DNA from: Phycisphaerales bacterium
GTDB lineage: Bacteria; Planctomycetota; Phycisphaerae; Phycisphaerales; UBA1924
Direction of reading: 5' to 3'
Assembly (NCBI GenBank): GCA_013360695.1
Contig: JABWBC010000004.1
Coordinates: 1 to 61,191 of the forward strand
DNA: 61,191 bases
Both the position numbers and the translations under genes were made by a program. Below the pieces are notes generated by a model. That model made no database searches and was not told where the DNA came from. It saw nothing but the letters and a program-made list of their open reading frames with translations. Below are positions 1 through 6,569 of the stretch, piece by piece (the first letter of the stretch is position 1; each line of letters opens with the position of its first letter).

Positions 1-1386
1 GGGTGCGTGCGCACGGGCGTGCCGGTCTTTGCGTCGACGCAGGACGTCGCGGTGGAAAAGGCGATCGTGGCGAATTGTGCCGCGGTGCGAGAGTGGGACT
101 CCAACGGCACGAATTTCGGCTATTCCGAAGAGCGCCCGCACCATCGCGCCGGTGAGTTCGGGCACAACGACTTCTACTCCGTCCCCGTCGCGGCGGCCCA
201 GCTGCGCGGCAAGGGTGGCGAGTTCGCCCTCCGCGGCATGATCCTGCTCGATGAGATCCGCGGGCGTCTGGCCGAGGTCTTCAGCCTCAAGACGTACAAG
301 ATTGATCACGTCGTCCACGGCGCGATCGCGTCGGCCGCCACGTTCGGCGCGATGATGGGCGCGACCGCCGAGCAGATCGAGTCGGCGATCGGCATGGTCG
401 TCGCGCACTACATCCCATTCCGCGCGATCCGCGCCGGCAAGCAGCTCTCGGACAGCAAGGGCGCGTCGGCGGCGATCTCGACCGAGGCGGCGATCCTCGC
501 GGTGAAGCGCTCGATGTCGGGATTCCTCGGGCCGCGGGATATCTTCCGCAATCCCGAAGCGATCTTCCGCATCTTCGAGGGCCCGGGCCAGATGTTCCAG
601 AAGGTTGGCGCGACCGGCGCCAACACGCAGAAGAAGGACGCCTCGCCGTTCGACCTCGTTCTGTCGCGGGCGGGCTCGGACTTCACGGTGATGGGCATGC
701 ACTTCAAGCTCGGGCTGTACGAGCACCAGTCGGCCGGCGCGCTGCAGGGTCTCATCAACCTCATCGGGCGTGCCCCGTCGATCCTCGACGATCAGTCGGG
801 CGACTGCATCAAGTCGATGGTGGTGCGCGCCTATGAGCCGGCGTTCGGCATCATCGGCGACCCGGCCAAGCGCGATCCCAAGACGCGCCAGTCCGCGGAC
901 CATTCGATGCTGTACCTCGTGTGCACGATGCTGCGCAAGGCGCTCGAGCTCCGGGCCGCGAAGAAGTCGGCGAAGCTCGGCTGGAAGGACCTGATGCTTA
1001 CGCCGCACGACTTCGACAAGCGAGCGATCCACGACGACCTGACGCGTTCGCTCATGTCGAAGATGACGTTTGAATGGGGCGGCGAGGAGTACGACGCCCG
1101 GTATCCCGAGGGCATCCCGACGTCGATGGTGATTACCGACGAGCAGGGCAACGTGCACGACAGCGGGCTGGTGATGTACCCCGGCGGGCACGCGCGCAAC
1201 GCGATGGGCCCTGACAAGGTCGACCTCAAGGACATCCTGTCGCACAAGTTCCAGACGCTGGGGAAGCTCGCGGCCGACGATCCCAAGCCCATCATCAAGC
1301 AGATCAGCGGGCTCGAGAAGAAGTCCGCCAAGGACGTGGCGAAGCTCTACGACTTTGCGATCAGGCCGGTGGAGTTCGAAGAGTGA
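1..1386 (+). CDS. MmgE/PrpD family protein, 5' end cut by window edge
   Basis: The family includes 2-methylcitrate dehydratase (PrpD) and related (de)hydratases with an all-helical N-terminal domain and a smaller C-terminal domain. About 460 residues are visible, against roughly 450-480 for the family, so only a few N-terminal residues should be missing. The frame is open to base 1; a GTG at base 7 is present but there is no room to judge a ribosome binding site. Recognisable stretches are HHRAGEFGHNDF near residue 45 and the helical segment around residues 95-175. The substrate cannot be told from sequence, and no methylcitrate synthase or methylisocitrate lyase lies nearby, so a role in propionate degradation is not supported by context. 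A hairpin terminator follows 35 bases after the stop. Confidence 0.8.
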   Translation, partial: GCVRTGVPVFASTQDVAVEKAIVANCAAVREWDSNGTNFGYSEERPHHRAGEFGHNDFYSVPVAAAQLRGKGGEFALRGMILLDEIRGRLAEVFSLKTYKIDHVVHGAIASAATFGAMMGATAEQIESAIGMVVAHYIPFRAIRAGKQLSDSKGASAAISTEAAILAVKRSMSGFLGPRDIFRNPEAIFRIFEGPGQMFQKVGATGANTQKKDASPFDLVLSRAGSDFTVMGMHFKLGLYEHQSAGALQGLINLIGRAPSILDDQSGDCIKSMVVRAYEPAFGIIGDPAKRDPKTRQSADHSMLYLVCTMLRKALELRAAKKSAKLGWKDLMLTPHDFDKRAIHDDLTRSLMSKMTFEWGGEEYDARYPEGIPTSMVITDEQGNVHDSGLVMYPGGHARNAMGPDKVDLKDILSHKFQTLGKLAADDPKPIIKQISGLEKKSAKDVAKLYDFAIRPVEFEE

Positions 1387-1420
1387 TCGTGTGCGGATGA
1401 GCGACGACGGCAACGACCGC

Positions 1421-1448
1421 AAGCCCCGCTCCGAAGCGGGGCTTTACA
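1421..1448 (+). terminator. Hairpin terminator after the PrpD-like gene
   Basis: A perfect 10-bp stem AAGCCCCGCT / AGCGGGGCTT (1421-1430 with 1435-1444) closes a CCGA loop and is followed by a weak T-rich tail. A second, shorter palindrome (CGAGGTG/CACCTCG, 1461-1476) lies just downstream. Confidence 0.65.
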
Positions 1449-1536
1449 TTTCACCGCGAACGAGGTGTTCACCTCGCGCTCCGCTTGCTCATTCGCGGCT
1501 CCGGATTCCGGCGTGAGTCGATTCCTACCGTCGTGC

Positions 1537-2625
1537 ATGGCACTCACCGATTACCTCACGCTCGGGCGTTCCGGTCTCCGCGTTTCTCCCCTGTGCCTGG
1601 GCACGATGACGTTCGGCACGGACTGGCCCATCGGCGCTGACGCCGAAGAATCGACCCGCGTGCTGAAGGCGTACCTCGACGCGGGTGGAAACTTCATCGA
1701 CACCGCGAACATCTACACACGCGGGCATTCGGAGCGCATCATCGGCGATTTCCTCAAGCACTCTCCTTCGCTCCGCGATCGCTGCGTGATCGCGACGAAG
1801 TTCGGCGGGAGCCTGTACGAGGGCGATCCCAACGCGGGCGGGAGCGGGCGGAAGTCGATCCACAACGCGTGCCACCACTCGCTCCGGCGGCTGCAGACCG
1901 ACTCGATCGACCTCTACTGGATGCACTTTTCCGATGTGCACACGCCGATCGACGAGACGATGCGGGCGCTCGACGACCTGGTGCGCGCCGGCAAGGTGCG
2001 CTACGTCGGCTTCTCCGATACGCCCGCGTGGCGCGTGACACAGGCGATGTACGAGGCCCGCATTCACCACTGGACGCCGCTGATCGCGCTGCAGCTTGAG
2101 TATTCGCTCGTCGAGCGCACGATCGAGGGCGAGCTGGTCCCTGCGGCGAAGGAGTTCGGGCTTGGGATCACGCCGTGGTCGCCCTTGAAGGGCGGGCTGT
2201 TGAGCGGCAAGGTGAAGCGGACGAGCCGCGCGGGCGAGGGGCGCGTCTCGGGCGAGAACTTTGCGCGCCATCTCAGCGAGCGGAACTACGCGATTATCGA
2301 CACGCTGCTGGCGGTCGCGAAGGAAACCGGCGCGACGCCCGCGCAGACGGCGCTGGCGTGGGTGCAATCTCGGCCTATGGTCGCCAGCACGATCATCGGG
2401 GCCCGGACCGTGACGCAGCTCCGCGACAACCTCGCGTGCCTCGACGTGAAGCTGTCGCCCGATCATGTTCAGCGATTGAACGAGGTCTCCAAGCCCACCC
2501 TGAACTTCCCGCACGAGTTCCTGCACACGACGATCCCGACCGTGATGCACGGCGGCGTCTCGATCAATGGCACCACCCCCAAGCCATGGGACCTGGCGCC
2601 CAAGACCGACGCGGAACGCCACTAG
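1537..2625 (+). CDS. Aldo/keto reductase
   Basis: A 362-residue NAD(P)H-dependent TIM-barrel oxidoreductase of the YajO/general-stress-protein-69 type. The catalytic tetrad of the superfamily is visible: Asp55 and Tyr60 (FIDTANIY), Lys88 (IATKFG) and His130 (LYWMHFSD). The cofactor-binding C-terminal part has SRPMVASTIIGARTVTQL, typical of the family. The ATG at 1537 is chosen because it begins the conserved MALTDYLTLGRSGLRVS N-terminus; the frame is open for 24 more codons upstream but that extension has no family character. It is a single gene with no obvious operon partner and no visible substrate clue. Confidence 0.9.
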   Translation: MALTDYLTLGRSGLRVSPLCLGTMTFGTDWPIGADAEESTRVLKAYLDAGGNFIDTANIYTRGHSERIIGDFLKHSPSLRDRCVIATKFGGSLYEGDPNAGGSGRKSIHNACHHSLRRLQTDSIDLYWMHFSDVHTPIDETMRALDDLVRAGKVRYVGFSDTPAWRVTQAMYEARIHHWTPLIALQLEYSLVERTIEGELVPAAKEFGLGITPWSPLKGGLLSGKVKRTSRAGEGRVSGENFARHLSERNYAIIDTLLAVAKETGATPAQTALAWVQSRPMVASTIIGARTVTQLRDNLACLDVKLSPDHVQRLNEVSKPTLNFPHEFLHTTIPTVMHGGVSINGTTPKPWDLAPKTDAERH

Positions 2626-2750
2626 ATCGCACTGCCCCGCGTGCGAGCGGCACGGACCGTGGCCGCCGATATGGTTCGACGGTCTGGACGCACCTTGTGC
2701 ATCTCGGTTCGCGCATTTGACTCCCGGGGCAGCGGGCCATTTGCTTCGGC

Positions 2751-3320
2751 ATGCTCACTCCTCAGACGCTCAAGGCCGTGTTCGATCGCGGGCTGTCGTA
2801 TGACCGGTACATCGCGGGCGGGACGCCCGATCAGCGCGAGTCGTGGTCGCGCGTGTATTCGCGCATCTCGCTCGCACCGGCCCATCGCGATCTGGTCGCG
2901 TCGTTCAAGCGGAAGATGCCCGTGCTGGTCACGTCGGGCCTGTGGTGCGGCGATTGCTCGGCCCAGTGCCCCATGCTGGCGCGGATCGCCGAGGCGAACG
3001 CGTGCATCGACCTTCGTTTCGTTGATCGCGATCGCGAGAAGGAACTGGCCGAGCAGGTACGGATCTGCGGCGGGCTCCGCGTGCCGACCGTGATCTTCAT
3101 GAACGAGGATTTCGAGTTTGTCGCGCTGCGTGGCGACAAGTCGCTGTCACGCCTGCGGGCGATCGCGGCCCGCCAGATTGGAGCGGCGTGTGCAGTGCCA
3201 TGGGCGGAGACTCCCCCGGACGAGGCATCGGCCACACTTTCGGACTGGCTGGGGGACTTTGAGCAAACTCAGCTGACTCTGCGGCTCAGTCCGAGATTGC
3301 GCGAACGGCACGCCGACTAG
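2751..3320 (+). CDS. Thioredoxin-fold protein with WCGDC motif
   Basis: 189 residues. The active-site-like motif LWCGDCSAQCP sits around residues 64-74, followed by VPTVIFMNEDFE, which supplies the cis-proline (RVPT) of the thioredoxin fold. The CxxC is CGDC rather than CGPC, the form seen in a group of cytoplasmic thioredoxin-like proteins of unclear substrate. No signal peptide is visible, so cytoplasmic dithiol chemistry is the reasonable inference. The start at 2751 lacks a clear Shine-Dalgarno sequence. It stands alone between the aldo/keto reductase and a secreted PEP-CTERM protein. Confidence 0.8.
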   Translation: MLTPQTLKAVFDRGLSYDRYIAGGTPDQRESWSRVYSRISLAPAHRDLVASFKRKMPVLVTSGLWCGDCSAQCPMLARIAEANACIDLRFVDRDREKELAEQVRICGGLRVPTVIFMNEDFEFVALRGDKSLSRLRAIAARQIGAACAVPWAETPPDEASATLSDWLGDFEQTQLTLRLSPRLRERHAD

Positions 3321-3697
3321 GTGAAGGCGGTATTTGTTCGGTATTTTCGCGCCGAATGTGCCGATTTTTCCGACTCCAGGCCACTCCTAACGGCTTCTCT
3401 GTCTTGACACGCGCAAGCGTTGCGTTCATACTGCGCATGGAGAGATGTTCTTTTGGGAGAGGGAGTTTCCGCTGTTTCCGCCCGGTGTGTTCTCGCGGAC
3501 GTGATTGATCTGTGAGAGATCCCTTGCGCCGCGAGGCCGAGGGGAGGGTCAAATCACACCGGGAAGTGCGAACCTTCTGAACTCAAGAGGCGTCGAACTC
3601 GGTCGGTCACGGCCGAGGGGAGGGTGTTCTCGTTTCCGCGGCGTCGGCGTGTTGCCGATGTCTGTTCTCGCAGTGCTCTTGATTAGGAGGGTTTCAA
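3321..3697 (+). other. 377-bp gene-free leader region of the 3698 gene
   Basis: No gene is seen. The stretch holds a sigma70-like promoter (3404-3432) and a leader of roughly 260 bases before a GTG start. Two identical 15-base direct copies of GGCCGAGGGGAGGGT lie at 3535-3549 and 3611-3625. A TTTCCGCCCGG segment (about 3475-3485) also occurs in the leaders of the PEP-CTERM genes at 24020 and 25049. Confidence 0.6.
3404..3432 (+). promoter_or_regulatory. Sigma70-like promoter for the PEP-CTERM gene at 3698
   Basis: TTGACA (3404-3409), a 17-base spacer, then CATACT (3427-3432). The -35 is a perfect consensus and the -10 matches 4 of 6. It implies a leader of about 260 bases. Confidence 0.6.
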
Positions 3698-4489
3698 GTG
3701 AAGAGCATGATTCTCGGTTTGGTTGGTTTGGCGGCTCTCGCTGGCACGGCCAGCGCTTCGGACATTTCGTCGGGCGATCTCGTGGCGGTCGGCCACGCGA
3801 ACATCGGCGAAGCGACGACCTTCACCAGCGATCGTTCGAACAATCCGTACTATGACAACACGGTCAACTTTCTCGGCCAGGCGTTCGCCAACGGCGGCGC
3901 TCAGAACCAGAGCGGCAACACGATCACGCGCCTGGTCGCCGATGACCTCGGCGGAATCCATCCGTTCTTCGTCGGCAAGTCGGTCACCTCGATCACCTTC
4001 TCGGTCGCCAACCTGAACGCCACCGCGGTCAGCGTTCGCGCTCGAATCCGCTTCTGGTTCGCGGATGGCGCCGGCGGCGGCCCGGGCACCTACATGAACA
4101 GCATCGGCTACACCTTTAACCCGTTCACCTTCAGCTCGGGCGTGACGAACCTGACCGGCAACCTGGGCGCCGGCTTCGTCCTGCCCGCGACCAAGATCTG
4201 GGCCGGCATCACGTTCGATGACAACACGGGCACCACGGGCGCGACCCTGGCGCAGATGAACAACATGGGCGTTGGCCTGTTCAACCCCCCGACGGTTGGC
4301 ACCAGCGCTGACATGATGTTCCAGACGACCGCCGCCGGTTCGTTCTTCACGACCAACAACCCCGCGGGCTCGCTGTTCAACTTCGGTGGCGCTCCGGTCG
4401 CCAACGCCGGTTGGAAGCTGATCCCGACCCCGGGCGCTGCGGCTCTGCTCGGCCTGGCCGGCATCGCCGCGTCGCGTCGTCGTCGCTAA
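3698..4489 (+). CDS. Secreted PEP-CTERM-like protein
   Basis: 263 residues. An N-terminal Sec signal (MKSMILGLVGLAALAGTASA, likely cut after the AxA) leads into a low-charge Gly/Thr/Asn-rich body. The C-terminal anchor has the motif IPTPGAA near residue 242, a hydrophobic helix and a final RRRR. This tripartite tail is the mark of exosortase-type surface sorting, although it reads P-T-P and not P-E-P; no exosortase is in the window. The GTG start at 3698 is fixed by AGGAGG at 3685-3690 with 7 bases of spacing. The body function is unknown. It is a single-gene unit with its own promoter and terminator. Confidence 0.85.
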   Translation: MKSMILGLVGLAALAGTASASDISSGDLVAVGHANIGEATTFTSDRSNNPYYDNTVNFLGQAFANGGAQNQSGNTITRLVADDLGGIHPFFVGKSVTSITFSVANLNATAVSVRARIRFWFADGAGGGPGTYMNSIGYTFNPFTFSSGVTNLTGNLGAGFVLPATKIWAGITFDDNTGTTGATLAQMNNMGVGLFNPPTVGTSADMMFQTTAAGSFFTTNNPAGSLFNFGGAPVANAGWKLIPTPGAAALLGLAGIAASRRRR

Positions 4490-4497
4490 GTCTGATT

Positions 4498-4516
4498 TGA
4501 CGGACTCGTTCCGTCA
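4498..4516 (+). terminator. Short hairpin just after the PEP-CTERM gene
   Basis: TGACGGA/TCCGTCA stem (4498-4504 with 4510-4516), 5-base loop, followed by a T/C-rich tail. Weaker than the hairpin at 4607. Confidence 0.4.
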
Positions 4517-4606
4517 GGCGTCGTTCTTTCTTTCGTAGCTCCGAAAAGTCTCACGCTCCAAATGTGACTTTCGTCGTACGTGTGAATGAACGATCCTGAT
4601 ACCCCT

Positions 4607-4643
4607 CGCCCCGCGTTTTACCCGACGCGGGGCGTGTTTTTTT
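4607..4643 (+). terminator. Strong intrinsic terminator
   Basis: A 10-bp GC-rich stem CGCCCCGCGT / ACGCGGGGCG (4607-4616 with 4625-4634), an 8-base loop, then TG and seven T residues. It closes the PEP-CTERM transcription unit. Confidence 0.85.
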
Positions 4644-4650
4644 GGAAGCT

Positions 4651-4671
4651 GGCATCAGGCACTCGGCACCG
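4651..4671. repeat. 7-base-period array (three GGCAYYV units)
   Basis: Three consecutive 7-base units beginning GGCA (GGCATCA, GGCACTC, GGCACCG). The same unit type recurs at 36191 and, inverted, at 14009. Confidence 0.6.
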
Positions 4672-4742
4672 GCGACGAGAAGAGGCGATGGGGGCCTGCG
4701 CATCGGGCCTTGCACCTCGCGGCGGCGGATTAAACTCCCTCC

Positions 4743-5261
4743 ATGTCGTACACGCGATTCGAGGACTTGCCGGTCTGGAAAGACGCCGCTCGGCTGTTTG
4801 TCGGCGTGTGCGAGCTGACCGATCGAGCGGAAGCCCGGCGCAAGGGCGATTGGGCAGACCAATTGGAGCGGGCCTCTCTGTCGATCAGCAACAACATCGC
4901 CGAGGGCTTCGAGCTCGGCACGACCGACCAGTTGCTTCGCTTCTTGTAGATCGCCAAGGGTAGCGCGGGTGAATGCCGCTCCATGCTGGCCGTGGCGATG
5001 GCGTTGCCGCACATGTCCGATCTGAAATCTCAGATTTCAGATCTGAGATCGAAGGCGGAATCAATTTCAATGCAATTGGGTGGATGGTGCCAGCAACTAC
5101 AGAACTCTGACATCAAGGGGCCTCGGCATCTGAACGACGCGGTGCGTGAGGCTACGAACAGGCGCGCACGCCAGGGTTCGTTTCTTGAAGAGATCAAACG
5201 CGTTGCGGCGGAAGGTCGCCGCGAGTCGCCGGGCTTATCGAGCGGCGAACACAAGAGTTGA
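4743..5261 (+). pseudogene. Four-helix-bundle protein gene interrupted by TAG
   Basis: The first part (RFEDLPVWKDAARL, then NNIAEGFELGTTDQLLRFL) is the conserved N-terminal half of the four-helix-bundle family once called 23S rRNA intervening-sequence or S23 proteins. A TAG at 4947-4949 then stops it, exactly where family members usually carry Tyr (LRFLYIAKGSAGE). The same frame continues as IAKGSAGECRSML and stays open to 5261, so a single TAC-to-TAG change is the simplest explanation. The tail carries an in-frame palindromic repeat coding for SDLKSQISDLRSKAES. Intact members are about 120 residues, so the region past about 5130 may be non-coding run-on. Readthrough or sequencing error are alternatives. 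The gene follows a terminator and stands alone. Confidence 0.7.
5019..5049. repeat. Dispersed palindromic repeat inside a reading frame
   Basis: A perfect 12-base inverted repeat GATCTGAAATCT / AGATTTCAGATC (5019-5030 with 5032-5043). It overlaps GATTTCAGATCTGAGAT (5033-5049), which recurs with one mismatch at 59982-59998. Confidence 0.7.
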
Positions 5262-5394
5262 TGCGAAGCCACGCGAAGCCCCGCAACGTCCGAGATCTCG
5301 GCGCGCGTCCCCGTCGCTCGACCCGGGCCGCACGGGCGGTGTCCTTGATCGATAATCGCCCCTCCCGCGGTGCGCTCAAGGGCGGCACGGGCCG

Positions 5395-5625
5395 ATGGCT
5401 GTTCCCATGGACTTTGGAAACCCCGCCTCGCTCTTCTCGGGCCTGTTCATCGGGCTCATCGGCCTCGGGCTGTTCATGTACGGCAAGAAGGCCCAGCGCC
5501 TGCCGCACGCGCTCACGGGCCTGGCGCTCTGCGTGTTTCCGTACTTCGTGACGTCGGTCGCGCTGTCTTGGCTGATCACCGCCGTGTGCCTGGGCGGGCT
5601 CTACTTTGTTTCGCGCGAGGGTTGA
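5395..5625 (+). CDS. Small two-helix membrane protein, unknown function
   Basis: 76 residues. Two hydrophobic segments (about residues 13-29 and 41-71) separated by a basic GKKAQRLPHA turn suggest a small inner-membrane protein. Start could be 5395 or the ATG at 5407; neither has a strong Shine-Dalgarno sequence. Its 3' end overlaps the oppositely transcribed ThuA-like gene by 25 bases, with no terminator visible between them. I do not recognise a named family. Confidence 0.6.
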   Translation: MAVPMDFGNPASLFSGLFIGLIGLGLFMYGKKAQRLPHALTGLALCVFPYFVTSVALSWLITAVCLGGLYFVSREG

Positions 5626-6518
5626 TCCTTCGGTTGCTTGGTCTCCTGGCGCGGCTCGCTTGCCCACTCGATCGCGTGGCGAAGCAGGCGTACGAATCCC
5701 TCGTTCTTGAAATCGTCGGGGTGTCCGAGCGTGGTGGTGAAGACGCGCCCGTGCCATTCGTTCTCGAGTGTCCACGCCACCGGCTCGACCGGGCGATCGG
5801 CGGGCGCCGCCCCGGACTTGTCCAGCGATCGCCCGCGCAGCAGCACCCGCGCGTTCGCGGGCGGGAACGTGCCCAGCGTGGGCGTTGACGGCGGATTCAG
5901 GCAATAGAGCCACGAGCGCGACGTGAACGCCCCCACGTCCTTGAGCAGCGGGTTCTGCCGGTTGGTTTCGTCGATCGTGACGGCGGTGGAGGAGTCGTGG
6001 CCGTAGTGGTAGATCCACGGCGCGCCGAGCACGCGCGGTCCGAAAGAGTTCCAGGATGACAGCGGGCTGGCGGCATCGTGGGCGAAAGCGTGCGTGCTGG
6101 TGCGGATGGCGACGATCCCGCCGCCGCGTTTGAGGTGGCGCTCGATGGGCGCGAGCTGCGCGCTCGGCCAGCGCTGAAAGCGGGCGAAGATCACGACGGC
6201 CGAAGCCTCGTCGATCGCTTTCGTGCCGGGGAGGTTGTCTGCGGCGTCCTGGTTCGGCGCGGGCTTGAGGAGCACGCTGCGGAACCGCGCGGGATCGAGG
6301 CTCTGGCGGAGCGATTCGAGCGATACAGGGGAGTCGTACTCGGGCTCGGCGGCGATCAGAACGACCAGGGGGAGTGGGGCGGTAAGTTGGCTCGCCTTGG
6401 TGGGATTCGGCCGCGGATCAGGCGTGCGGTCTTGATCTTGCCCCGCGCCCGCGAGGACCGCGAGCCCGGAACAAGCCACGAACAACGCCGACCACGCGAT
6501 GAAGGGTTTGGCGATCAT
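5601..6518 (-). CDS. Secreted ThuA-like (trehalose-utilisation fold) protein
   Basis: 305 residues. N-terminal signal peptide (MIAKPFIAWSALFVACSGLAV) followed by a glutamine-amidotransferase-like ThuA domain: GGGIVAIRTSTHAF around residues 132-145 and the C-terminal signature VFTTTLGHPDDFKNEGFVRL around 260-279. ThuA-like domains are common and abundant in planctomycetes, often on secreted proteins of carbohydrate metabolism; a catalytic role has not been shown for most. Exported location follows from the signal. The start lies 51 bases from the divergent rlmKL gene, so their promoters overlap. Confidence 0.8.
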   Translation of the reverse strand: MIAKPFIAWSALFVACSGLAVLAGAGQDQDRTPDPRPNPTKASQLTAPLPLVVLIAAEPEYDSPVSLESLRQSLDPARFRSVLLKPAPNQDAADNLPGTKAIDEASAVVIFARFQRWPSAQLAPIERHLKRGGGIVAIRTSTHAFAHDAASPLSSWNSFGPRVLGAPWIYHYGHDSSTAVTIDETNRQNPLLKDVGAFTSRSWLYCLNPPSTPTLGTFPPANARVLLRGRSLDKSGAAPADRPVEPVAWTLENEWHGRVFTTTLGHPDDFKNEGFVRLLRHAIEWASEPRQETKQPKDQPSRETK

Positions 6519-6569
6519 GCGGCAAGCGTACCGCGCCCAGCGAGCGCGGGCGGCCTTTCATTCACGCTC

